Below the pieces are notes generated by a model. That model saw nothing but the letters and a program-made list of their open reading frames with translations. It was not told the DNA's origin and did not search any database. This document shows, piece by piece, positions 15,523 to 24,171 of a stretch of DNA of 52,543 nucleotides. Source of the stretch: Bacteroidales bacterium (GTDB lineage: Bacteria > Bacteroidota > Bacteroidia > Bacteroidales > TTA-H9); NCBI GenBank assembly GCA_030656615.1, contig JAUSOY010000028.1, positions 1-52,543 on the forward strand, in the 5' to 3' direction. How positions within the stretch are numbered: the stretch's first letter is position 1; every line of letters starts with the position of its first letter. The translations under genes were made by a program, and so were the position numbers.

Positions 15523-18318
15523 ATGGAAACGAAACAAATATCTGGTGGAAAATCTGCCCGGACTGGCAAAGGGCCTCTTTGGCAATTCTGTGAATCACAG
15601 GATGGAAGCTTTATAGCTCATGATGCCGATTACCTATCGAGGCTATATTTCCCTTTAATGAATGAGGCCGGGATGAAATCGTGGGTCAATCCGGAGCTTA
15701 AAGGCGACTTGTGTACTGCTTTCAGCCAGTATTTAACGGCTCCTCTTGTTACGGAAGAAACCCACCGAAATCTGTCTAGTCGAAACTGTTGGATAAGTAT
15801 ACACGGCCAAAAACCATGGTCGGCAACCGGGCTCAGTGCTTGGCAAAAAGCTATGAAGTGGGACAACAATCATCCTGAATCATCCTATGTAAAAGCACAA
15901 CCCGGAGTTTTTACCCTATTCCGAGAAAACCAAGATTTGTCCATTGCAGCAACGATAAGTGTCTTTGTACCAGCCACCAAAGATACACTTGAAATACTAC
16001 TCATTGGTATTGAAAACAAAGGCGAAGTACCAATTACGGCCGATTTTACTTATGCCATTCCTGTTTTTGGCCGACATGCCGATAATTTCCGTGACCATCG
16101 ACAGGTTACCACCATGTTTCAAAGAAATTTCATTGAAAAAAGTGGAGTGCGTATAAAGCCCAACATCATCCATGATGAACATGGTCACCGGGCTAATACC
16201 CTCAATTATATCGTTTGTGGAACTGATGAAAATGGAAGCGCGCCATCACAGATATGGATAGATATGATGGATTTTATCGGTGAAGGAGGAAGCCTTGATA
16301 ATCCTGAATCTGTATTTAAACACTTGGAGGCCAAAACATTTATACCATTAGAGGCCGACGGAAGAGAAGCTGTTGGAGCATTCCGTTTCGAAAACATTTC
16401 GTTTGAGGCGAATGAGAAAAAATACTTCATCATCTTACAGGGTATCAGCGATAACGACCAGGAAAGTCAGCACTGGACAAGTCAGTACGGTATGCTTTCC
16501 AAAACCCTTTATGCACTTGAACAAACAAAGAATTTTTGGCAGAATTATACAAAAGCCATTTCTTTTCATACATCTGACCCTTCCTTCGACCAATGGTTGC
16601 AATGGGTGGCCTATCAGGTAAAAGCCCGGCAAATCTTTGGCAATTCCTTCTTGCCTGATTTTGGTTACGGACGCGGTGGCCGAGGTTGGCGCGACTTATG
16701 GCAGGATTTGCTTTCCATCTTTTTGATTGACCCGGAAAGTGCACGCCTTGAAATCATCAATAACTTTAAAGGAGTAAGGATAGACGGGTCCAATGCAACC
16801 ATCATAGGTTCGCAACCGGGTGAATTTATTGCTGATCGGAACAATGTTGCCCGCGCCTGGTGCGATCATGGCACATGGCCCGCTTTTGTACTCAACTTTT
16901 ACATTCAGCAGACCGGTGATCTGGATATTTTACTCACCGAATTGCCTTACTGGAAAGATCAATTTACTCACCGGAGCAAAAGCAGAGATGAACAATGGGA
17001 CCTGTCTAAAGGAAACCACCAACTTGATATCAACGACAAACCCTATTCGGGAAATTTATTCGAACACCTTTTATTGATGCAGTTGTCCGGCTTCTATAAT
17101 GTAGGAGAGCACAATATTTTGCTTTTAGAAGGCGCCGACTGGAATGATACCTACGATATGGCGCGCGAAAGAGGTGAATCTGTAGGTTTTTATGCCTTTT
17201 ATGCCAAAAACCTAGAGCTTCTTGCCGATTTATTACTTGCGCTTTACGATAAAGGAACAAAGACAATGCCCCTCCTATTTGAATTAAGCGAGCTAACCCA
17301 TCTCCTCCCCAATTACCAAAAACCAGATTACCGTTCAGCCAAAGACAAACAGTTCTGTTTAAAACGTTTCTTTGATTCGGTTGAAAATCGTGTTTGCGGA
17401 GAAAGGATAGACGCAGATATACTTCAATTATCCAAAGACCTAAAAGAAAAATCACAACATATTTTTGAAATCATTCGTCGGCAGGAATGGCTGACGATTG
17501 ATGAAATTTCAGGTTTTTATAACGGGCATTATAACAATAAAGGCCTCCCTGTAGATTATCCAACAGGGCCCAATCCCCAGATAGACCTTACATCACAGGT
17601 AATGGCTCTCATGCAGGGTTTGGCAAAACCTGAACAGGTAACACCCATAATGCGCTCGGTCAAAAAACTGCTAAAAGACGAAAAATCCTATGGTTACAGG
17701 CTGTGCAGACCCTTCAAGGAACTTGATTTAAACCTTGGCCGATTAACCGGATTTGTTTACGGTAATAAAGAACACGGCAGTAAATGGATGCAACAAAACA
17801 TTATGTTAGCATACGCGCTTTATCTGAATGGTGCTTCAAAGAATGCAAATCAATTGATGGATGAAATTTTTAAACTCTGCACAAATTCTGCTAAATCGAA
17901 AATATTTCCTGGTATCCCTTCGTATTTTGAAAAATACGACCGGGGTGCTTATGCCTGGCTTACCGGTTCTTCCGCCTGGATGCTGGTAGCAATTACAACT
18001 CAAATGTTTGGCGTTAGAGGAGTTATGGGTAATTTATGTATAGCTCCTACACTGCAATCTTACCAGTTTGACGAAACAGGAGTTGCCAGTATTACAACCT
18101 CCTTTTCTGGAAAAAACATTAAAGTCAACTATATTATTAATAACCAACATAATACGGAGAATTATCGAATCAAAAGTGTTCTAATTAATGATATAATAAC
18201 TAAAAACGAATCAAAAAATTCAAAATCTTGGATTATTGCCTCTAAAGAGTTCCTGACGCTATGTGATCAGAAACTTAATTCTATTCATGTTCAATTAACC
18301 TATATCAATGCTGAATAA
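15523..18318 (+). CDS. GH94-type glucan/oligosaccharide phosphorylase (cytoplasmic)
   Basis: The 931-residue protein starts without a signal peptide, so it should act in the cytoplasm. The fold is that of inverting phosphorylases formerly called GT36: an N-terminal beta-sandwich (to about 330), then an (alpha/alpha)6 barrel with GYGRGGRGWRDLWQD, WCDHGTWPAFVLNFY and the catalytic-acid motif GADWND (D539 by analogy with cellobiose phosphorylase). Phosphate replaces water, so the products are alpha-glucose-1-phosphate and a shortened sugar. GH94 (laminaribiose or cellobiose phosphorylase), GH149 and GH161 (beta-1,3-oligoglucan phosphorylases) share these motifs and I cannot separate them by eye. 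The GH16/GH3 context favours beta-1,3 substrates. It lies 7 bases after the GH158-like gene and 27 before the secreted module protein. Confidence 0.82.
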   Translation: METKQISGGKSARTGKGPLWQFCESQDGSFIAHDADYLSRLYFPLMNEAGMKSWVNPELKGDLCTAFSQYLTAPLVTEETHRNLSSRNCWISIHGQKPWSATGLSAWQKAMKWDNNHPESSYVKAQPGVFTLFRENQDLSIAATISVFVPATKDTLEILLIGIENKGEVPITADFTYAIPVFGRHADNFRDHRQVTTMFQRNFIEKSGVRIKPNIIHDEHGHRANTLNYIVCGTDENGSAPSQIWIDMMDFIGEGGSLDNPESVFKHLEAKTFIPLEADGREAVGAFRFENISFEANEKKYFIILQGISDNDQESQHWTSQYGMLSKTLYALEQTKNFWQNYTKAISFHTSDPSFDQWLQWVAYQVKARQIFGNSFLPDFGYGRGGRGWRDLWQDLLSIFLIDPESARLEIINNFKGVRIDGSNATIIGSQPGEFIADRNNVARAWCDHGTWPAFVLNFYIQQTGDLDILLTELPYWKDQFTHRSKSRDEQWDLSKGNHQLDINDKPYSGNLFEHLLLMQLSGFYNVGEHNILLLEGADWNDTYDMARERGESVGFYAFYAKNLELLADLLLALYDKGTKTMPLLFELSELTHLLPNYQKPDYRSAKDKQFCLKRFFDSVENRVCGERIDADILQLSKDLKEKSQHIFEIIRRQEWLTIDEISGFYNGHYNNKGLPVDYPTGPNPQIDLTSQVMALMQGLAKPEQVTPIMRSVKKLLKDEKSYGYRLCRPFKELDLNLGRLTGFVYGNKEHGSKWMQQNIMLAYALYLNGASKNANQLMDEIFKLCTNSAKSKIFPGIPSYFEKYDRGAYAWLTGSSAWMLVAITTQMFGVRGVMGNLCIAPTLQSYQFDETGVASITTSFSGKNIKVNYIINNQHNTENYRIKSVLINDIITKNESKNSKSWIIASKEFLTLCDQKLNSIHVQLTYINAE

Positions 18319-18345
18319 TTTTTAAACCCTTTTAATTCTAATCTT

Positions 18346-19620
18346 ATGAAAAAGTTTTACCTGTTTTTAATGCTCTTGTCGATGATTACTATGGCTAACG
18401 CACAGTACATCTACAACGATTTTGATGCAAATCAAAATGAAACCTTCGTCGGATGGCCTAATAACCCGTCCATTATTGCCAACCCAAACAGCACCGGGCT
18501 CAACACCAGTGCTAATGTGGCAGAATGGCAGCGAACAACAGAACAGTGGGCTCATGTGTTTTGTACACTTGATGGAAAAATCGATTTTTCTACCGTAACT
18601 GAATTTGAAATGAAGGTTCAGGTTCCGGTCCCATGCACCATCCTTTTTAAATTGGAAGACAAACTCAATGGAGGTGTTTTTACCGAATTAAGTACAAACG
18701 TAGCCACCGTAAACCAATGGGTGCAGCTGAATTTTGATTTTGCTGGCGCACAATCCGGTTTATATGACAAGATTGTGATTTTCTTCGATTTTTCACAAAC
18801 CAACGACAACCTTTTCTATTTTGATGAAATTACCGGTCCATCGTATGCGGGTGGAAATCCAGCAAAACCTTTACTGGCTCTTAATGTACAGGACAATTTC
18901 GAAAACACTGGATGGGGAACTATTACTACCTGGAAATTTCAGGATCCCAATATGGATGATTTGCCCGTTGTTACAGACCCGGCCAATGCTGCCAACCATG
19001 TAGCTGAATACAATCGCTCTGGCAGTTTCGAATGGACCAATGCCCAATTTGTTTTAGACCACCGTATGGATCTCTCTTCAAGAAACAAATTCGATGTTAA
19101 GGTATATTTCCCATCCTCCAACAACTATACCGGAAGCCTTACGCCCACCGCTGCAATGAAATTACAAAACAGCCTCCTGGGTGGTAACGCATGGTCGACC
19201 CAAACAGAAATAAAACAAACCATTACTCAGTTTGATCAGTGGGTAAGTTTGGTCTTTGATTTCAGTGCCGTTGCAGATAGTGTAAACTACGATCAGGTGG
19301 TCGTTCAATTTGGTGGAGAAGGTCATTTTACTCCTGGCATGTTCTATTTCGACGATTTAGCTCTGGAAGGAAGTGTTGGTATCGATAGAATGAATCAGAA
19401 TACTACAGTTTACCCGAATCCGGTAACCAATACGCTTTTCCTTGCCAACAATCTTAAACATCAGGAAATCAGCATTTACTCCATATCAGGACAAAGAATG
19501 ATTCATTCAGACAATCTTTCCAACAGCATTGACGTCAGTAATCTTCCCAACGGAATTTACACCATCCGAATCATTACTATAGATAAGCAATCGCTGGTAA
19601 CGCGGTTTGTGAAAAAATAA
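18346..19620 (+). CDS. T9SS-secreted protein with two tandem CBM-like modules
   Basis: The 424-residue protein has a signal peptide (cleavage near MANAQ), two related beta-sandwich modules (about 22-165 and 180-345) and a type IX secretion sorting domain (about 352-424: VYPNPVTNTLF, then LPNGIYTIRI, ending VTRFVKK). The second module is strikingly like the one in the GH16 protein of this operon; both contain KLQNSLLGGNAW and QFGGEGH and end with FYFDD. The first module is more divergent but keeps WVQLNFDFAG and FYFDE. No catalytic motif is visible. I infer a secreted or surface-anchored glycan-binding protein encoded as the last gene of the operon, 44 bases before a strong terminator. The ligand is unknown; beta-1,3-glucan is the contextual guess. 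Confidence 0.8.
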   Translation: MKKFYLFLMLLSMITMANAQYIYNDFDANQNETFVGWPNNPSIIANPNSTGLNTSANVAEWQRTTEQWAHVFCTLDGKIDFSTVTEFEMKVQVPVPCTILFKLEDKLNGGVFTELSTNVATVNQWVQLNFDFAGAQSGLYDKIVIFFDFSQTNDNLFYFDEITGPSYAGGNPAKPLLALNVQDNFENTGWGTITTWKFQDPNMDDLPVVTDPANAANHVAEYNRSGSFEWTNAQFVLDHRMDLSSRNKFDVKVYFPSSNNYTGSLTPTAAMKLQNSLLGGNAWSTQTEIKQTITQFDQWVSLVFDFSAVADSVNYDQVVVQFGGEGHFTPGMFYFDDLALEGSVGIDRMNQNTTVYPNPVTNTLFLANNLKHQEISIYSISGQRMIHSDNLSNSIDVSNLPNGIYTIRIITIDKQSLVTRFVKK

Positions 19621-19663
19621 AAGCCCGATTCAATAGGCAATTTTGGATTTTCTCGTAACTTAA

Positions 19664-19707
19664 AAAGATACTATAGAGTAGTTAAACCTACTCTTAGTAT
19701 CTTTTTT
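19664..19707 (+). terminator. Terminator of the PUL operon
   Basis: Arms at 19664-19681 and 19688-19704 pair over 17 bases with a single bulged T and a short loop, and the 3' arm runs into TTTTTT. It begins 44 bases after the last gene of the operon and marks the end of the 16-kb transcription unit. Confidence 0.85.
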
Positions 19708-19875
19708 CGGTATAATATTTCAGTGAAATTGGATAAATAATAGTTTGCTAGAACAGAATATTCATAGATTTCATTTGTTGACCTACCCGATTATAAAAGG
19801 AGGGTACATTATTTTGTGATGAAATCATATTGAATAATCATTTCATCATCAGAAAGTTTAAAAATCCTCTATCTG

Positions 19876-19908
19876 TTGTGTTCATTTTTGAACATTTTAC
19901 TATATTTG
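19876..19908 (+). promoter_or_regulatory. Bacteroidota-type promoter for the NtrC/NtrY-like pair
   Basis: TTG at 19876-19878 and TAtaTTTG at 19901-19908 are 22 bases apart, within the range accepted for Bacteroidota promoters. The predicted transcript start near 19914 lies 27 bases before the ATG at 19941 and excludes the longer TTG-started frame beginning at 19830. Confidence 0.5.
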
Positions 19909-19940
19909 GCCTACCAATCAACCAAAACCTGGCTATACTG

Positions 19941-21320
19941 ATGGAAAAACGAAATGCTCGTATCCTCGTCGTGGATGACGATTTGGATATCTTACAAGCA
20001 GCAAAACTCTTCCTAAAACAACATTTCACGACCGTTCATATTGAGAATAATCCAAAAAACATTCCCGTTATACTACAGGAAAATCATTATGATGTTGTTT
20101 TGCTGGATATGAATTTTTCGCGTGAGGCCATCAGTGGCAAAGAAGGCTTCATGTGGTTGAAAACAATTCTCGAAATTAATCCAATCACCGTTGTGATATT
20201 TATTACCGGATACGGGGATATTGAATTAGCTGTTCAGGGTATAAAAGAGGGAGCATCTCACTTCCTGTTGAAACCCTGGGACAATAAAAAGTTACTGGCT
20301 ACCATGGAAGCAAGCCTGCAAATGAGCTATTCCAAAAAAGAGCTGGAAGATTTACGCAATAAAAAAAGTCTGTTACTTACCAATCAAAATGATGTTTTTG
20401 CGGATATCATCGGTATGTCGAAAAGTATGGAAAAAGTGTTGGCTACCGTTGAAAAAGTGGCCCCTACCGTTGCAAACATTTTAATACTTGGTGAAAACGG
20501 AACCGGCAAAGAAGTCATTGCCCGTGCTATCCACAAAGCATCTGAACGCAATAAAGAGGTGTTTATTAGTGTTGATTTGGGTGCTATTAGTGAAAGTCTT
20601 TTTGAAAGCGAACTATTTGGTTTTAAGAAGGGAGCTTTCACCGATGCAAAAGAGGATCGCGCAGGACGTTTTGAGGTAGCTAATAAAGGCAGCATTTTTC
20701 TGGATGAGATCGGCAATCTGAGTCAGCCACTCCAGAGTAAACTTCTGAGCGTAATACAAAATAAAAAGGTAATACGGATTGGGACCAACAGGGAAATTCC
20801 TATCGATGTGCGGGTTATTTGTGCCACCAACATGCCTTTGTATCAAATGGTTAGCGAAAATAAATTCCGGCAGGACTTATTGTATCGTATCAATACCGTA
20901 GAAATTCAGGTACCTCCACTGCGTGAGCGCCAGGAAGATATTCCTTTACTTGCCGATCATTTCCTTAATATATATTGTAAAAAATATAAATCAGTCCTTA
21001 AAAGAATACATCCTTCTGCCATGGCCCGATTAAAAACGCATAAATGGCCCGGAAATATTCGTGAACTCCAGCATTCTATCGAAAGAGCCGTAATTCTTTC
21101 CGATTCAGATGTTCTTCAATCGACAGATTTTTTCTCGGAAAATCCAGAAAGACACGATCCGCAATTGCCGGATTTTCCAAACCTCAATCTTGAAGAAACC
21201 GAAAGACTTCTTGTTAGAAAAGTTATTGAAAAACACGGAAATAACATCAGTAAAGCAGCCCGTGAACTTGGCCTGACAAGAGCATCCCTTTATAGAAGAA
21301 TCGAAAAATATGGTCTTTAA
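19941..21320 (+). CDS. NtrC-family sigma-54-dependent response regulator
   Basis: From the ATG at 19941 (459 residues) the protein begins directly with its receiver domain (ILVVDDDLDILQ; phosphoacceptor D56 in VVLLDMNF). A longer frame begins at a TTG at 19830, but its extra residues are not receiver-like and a promoter lies inside it. The central AAA+ domain has Walker A GENGTGKE (184-191), the sigma-54 contact loop GAFTDA (231-236) and the arginine-finger region LYRINTVEIQVPPLRER. The C-terminus is a Fis-type helix-turn-helix (NISKAARELGLTRASLYRR). It activates sigma-54 promoters when phosphorylated, presumably by the kinase whose gene overlaps its end by 11 bases. Target genes are not evident here. 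Confidence 0.92.
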   Translation: MEKRNARILVVDDDLDILQAAKLFLKQHFTTVHIENNPKNIPVILQENHYDVVLLDMNFSREAISGKEGFMWLKTILEINPITVVIFITGYGDIELAVQGIKEGASHFLLKPWDNKKLLATMEASLQMSYSKKELEDLRNKKSLLLTNQNDVFADIIGMSKSMEKVLATVEKVAPTVANILILGENGTGKEVIARAIHKASERNKEVFISVDLGAISESLFESELFGFKKGAFTDAKEDRAGRFEVANKGSIFLDEIGNLSQPLQSKLLSVIQNKKVIRIGTNREIPIDVRVICATNMPLYQMVSENKFRQDLLYRINTVEIQVPPLRERQEDIPLLADHFLNIYCKKYKSVLKRIHPSAMARLKTHKWPGNIRELQHSIERAVILSDSDVLQSTDFFSENPERHDPQLPDFPNLNLEETERLLVRKVIEKHGNNISKAARELGLTRASLYRRIEKYGL

Positions 21321-22665
21321 AAGTTTCAGATCCGGGATAATTCTACGCACGGGATTACTAATTGCCGTAATATGCGTTTTTGCTTTCCTGATTCAACGCA
21401 ACGAATATTTGTTTAGCTCGGCCGTATTAGGATTACTCATCCTCATTATGATATCGGAGTTAATATTTTACATTGAGCGCACTAACCGCAGGCTACGAAA
21501 TTTTCTCGACAGCATACGTTATGCTGACTTCAGTTCATCCTTCTCTGAAAATAAAACCGGGAAATCATTTAACGAACTCGACGAGGCTTTCAATAATGTA
21601 ATCGTAGAATTCAAAAAACACCGTACCGATAAAGAAGAACAATATAACTACCTTAATACCGTGGTAGAGCATATTTCGGCCGGTCTTATTGCCTTTAATG
21701 AGGATGGGAAGATTAAATTATATAATATGGCTGCCGCCGGATTGCTGGGCCTGTCGAATCCAAAAAGCATACAGGATTTAATACGTGTTCATCCTGATTT
21801 TCCGAATCTGATCCAAAATATGGACCCCGGCGATAAATCTTTACTCAATTACAGCCTGAACGATGAAATGATTCAATTGTCGATTCACGCCACACGCTTT
21901 AAACTCCGTCAACAAAAATTTACCCTTATTTCTATTCAAAATATTCATGCAGAACTGGAAGAAAAAGAAGTTGAATCATGGCAAAAACTCATACGGGTAC
22001 TTACCCATGAAATGATGAATTCCATCACTCCGATTTCTTCACTGGCGGGTACTATAAATGATATACTTCTTGACAAATCCGGTGATGCCTGTGTAATCAG
22101 ACAACTGGACGAAGAAGATACCGAAAACATATGCAATGCCCTGCAAATCATCGGAAAAAGAAGTCAGGGATTATTAAATTTTGTTGAATTATACCGCAAT
22201 CTTACGCGTATTCCTAAACCCGTTTTCCAATATTTTGAATTGTCCCAAGCCTTCGAAAACATCCAACAACTCCTTTCAGTACAATTGAAAGACAACAACA
22301 TACGGTTTAGCGTTGAAAGCACTCCTTCCGATCTTCGTTTATTGGCCGATCCTGATTTATTGGATCAGGTACTCATCAACCTGATTATGAACGCCATTGA
22401 CGCTTGTAAATCATCTCTAAGCCCACATATTCATATTAAGGCTTTTCAAATTCGAAATAATCGTTGCATCATTGAAGTTTCGGATAATGGCACTGGTATC
22501 ACCGAAGACATTGTCGATAAAATTTTCATCCCGTTTTTTACGTCCAAACCTCAGGGCTCCGGTATCGGATTAAGTCTTGCACGGCAAATTATGCATCTTC
22601 ATAGAGGAAAAATCACAGCACATTCAAAACCCGGTAAAGGAACAGTGTTTACACTTTATTTCTGA
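21310..22665 (+). CDS. NtrY-like sensor histidine kinase
   Basis: The 451-residue protein begins with two closely spaced membrane helices (about 10-25 and 33-52) and little periplasmic sequence. A short HAMP/linker helix, a PAS-like domain (about 113-210) and a kinase core follow: phosphoacceptor H233 in LTHEMMNSITPI, N-box NLIMNAIDACK, G1 box VSDNGTGI and G2 box GSGIGLSLARQIM. It is the partner kinase of the NtrC-type regulator, with coding overlap of 11 bases. The lack of an outside sensor suggests an internal or membrane-borne signal. The gene's last 10 bases overlap the convergent proline dehydrogenase gene end. Confidence 0.9.
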   Translation: MVFKSFRSGIILRTGLLIAVICVFAFLIQRNEYLFSSAVLGLLILIMISELIFYIERTNRRLRNFLDSIRYADFSSSFSENKTGKSFNELDEAFNNVIVEFKKHRTDKEEQYNYLNTVVEHISAGLIAFNEDGKIKLYNMAAAGLLGLSNPKSIQDLIRVHPDFPNLIQNMDPGDKSLLNYSLNDEMIQLSIHATRFKLRQQKFTLISIQNIHAELEEKEVESWQKLIRVLTHEMMNSITPISSLAGTINDILLDKSGDACVIRQLDEEDTENICNALQIIGKRSQGLLNFVELYRNLTRIPKPVFQYFELSQAFENIQQLLSVQLKDNNIRFSVESTPSDLRLLADPDLLDQVLINLIMNAIDACKSSLSPHIHIKAFQIRNNRCIIEVSDNGTGITEDIVDKIFIPFFTSKPQGSGIGLSLARQIMHLHRGKITAHSKPGKGTVFTLYF

Positions 22666-23825
22666 GACCGACGCATACGCTCCCTTTGTATCAAGCTTAA
22701 TTCGCGGCTTGTTTGTCCCGCTACGCTGGTATTCTCCTCCGCTCTTCTTAAAAGATACGGCATTACAAATTTTACAGGGCCATAAGGAATGTATTTAGCT
22801 ACATTATATCCTTTGCTTGCCAGATTAAAGCTAATGTGATCACTCATTCCATACAATTGCGAAAACCAAAATCGCTTATCAGCGGGTTCAAAATTGTTCT
22901 CCTCCATTAATGAAACAAGCAACTGACAACTGTCTTCATTATGCGTTCCGCAAAAAATCACAAAACGTGTAATATTACGAGTACAATATTTAAGCGCCTC
23001 GTTAAAATCGCGATCGGTTGATGCTTTGTCGGGCTGAATGGGCGATGGATAAATCATTTCTTCGGCTCTGATTCTTTCTTTTTCCATGTACGCTCCCCTG
23101 ACAAACTTAAGGCCAGCAATAAAATCCATTTCCTGCGCTTTTTGATGTAAGTTCTTCAAATACAAAAGCCTGTCATGCCTGTACATTTGTAACGTATTAA
23201 AGACAATCGCTCTTTTTTGATTATACTTTGACATCATTTCCTCCGTAATTTCATCCACAAGATGTTGATACCAACTATCTTCCGCATCGATTAGCAAAGG
23301 CACATCATATTCAGCTGCTTTTTGTGACAAGTTTTGAATATAATTTCTGAATTCATCAAGATAAACCTGCAAATCAGGCGAAATAATCTGATTTGGAATA
23401 AGATTCTCCAGCAATGCATTTCTTGCAAATGCAGAAGGCTTGAATACAGCAAATGGAATGTTTGGATTTTCGGAAGCATTGATGATAGAACGAAGCGTTT
23501 CATCGTAAGCAGCATTCATTTGTTCTTCAGAATCTCCTCCTTCCACCGAAAAATCAAGAATGGATTGTACGCCGAAACGATTTAAATCATTAACCAATGA
23601 ATGACATTCTTCGAGACTTTGCCCACCCACAAACTGCCGGTATACCGTGGCCTTTATCAAAAAAGACACCGGTAAACCAGCCTTTAGTGACCAATGTAAA
23701 AACCCTCCTATCCATTTCACCAGCAAGGGATAGGCCATAAAACGAAACAATAATCCGGCGCGCCACAGACCAAAATTACCCTGTCGGGCAAAAGCAATTG
23801 ATGTATTTGGAAAATCTGGTTTCAT
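22656..23825 (-). CDS. Proline dehydrogenase (FAD-dependent)
   Basis: The 389-residue product matches the monofunctional PRODH of Bacteroidota. It oxidises L-proline to pyrroline-5-carboxylate with FAD, feeding electrons to the membrane quinone pool. Features of the TIM barrel are visible: LDFSVEGG, PFAVFKPSAFA, LLIDAEDSWYQ, VFNTLQMYRHD, KFVRGAYMEKER, ICGT-type strand FCGTHNEDS, and the C-terminal RRAEENTSV segment, in which the paired arginines of PRODH bind the proline carboxylate. The start at 23825 is an ATG. It faces the NtrY-like gene and is transcribed away from the large iron-sulfur flavoprotein gene, whose relatives also oxidise proline-like substrates. The symbol putA is sometimes used, but the aldehyde-dehydrogenase half of PutA is absent. 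Confidence 0.88.
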   Translation of the reverse strand: MKPDFPNTSIAFARQGNFGLWRAGLLFRFMAYPLLVKWIGGFLHWSLKAGLPVSFLIKATVYRQFVGGQSLEECHSLVNDLNRFGVQSILDFSVEGGDSEEQMNAAYDETLRSIINASENPNIPFAVFKPSAFARNALLENLIPNQIISPDLQVYLDEFRNYIQNLSQKAAEYDVPLLIDAEDSWYQHLVDEITEEMMSKYNQKRAIVFNTLQMYRHDRLLYLKNLHQKAQEMDFIAGLKFVRGAYMEKERIRAEEMIYPSPIQPDKASTDRDFNEALKYCTRNITRFVIFCGTHNEDSCQLLVSLMEENNFEPADKRFWFSQLYGMSDHISFNLASKGYNVAKYIPYGPVKFVMPYLLRRAEENTSVAGQTSRELSLIQRERMRRSQK

Positions 23826-24171
23826 CGTAAAAAGGATTTAATGAATACAATCGACTTCACCGCTCAATTGTTCAGTAACATTAAAAAAAATGAAGGTACA
23901 AATTTCGATTAACACGATTGCAACAACCCCTAAATAATCAATCATGGATACAATTCTCATTATAAATAATTTGCAAAAACCAGCACCATTCAGGGAATCC
24001 ACAAATAATTACCTATGGCTTCATATTCAGCCGACCAGAGGACTAATTCCTGTCCTTATTTTGAAAGAGGATAAATTGTGTGATTTTTGCGCTCATTTTT
24101 AAACGAAAGTATAATTTTGCTGTGAATTTATTCACATAATCGATTGTCTCAAGTACCTATTGTTCATATAC
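23826..24171. promoter_or_regulatory. Divergent intergenic region with a plus-strand promoter
   Basis: This 346-base gap separates the divergent proline dehydrogenase and iron-sulfur flavoprotein genes and contains no gene. A good plus-strand promoter is TTTG at 24086-24089 and TAatTTTG at 24112-24119 (22-base spacer), giving a start site near 24126 and a leader of roughly 46 bases before the ATG at 24172. I could not place a minus-strand promoter for the proline dehydrogenase gene. Confidence 0.55.

Noticed and set aside
19830-19940. N-terminal extension of the NtrC-type regulator from a TTG codon
   Set aside because: The 37 extra residues are not part of a receiver domain, and a good promoter lies within the stretch.
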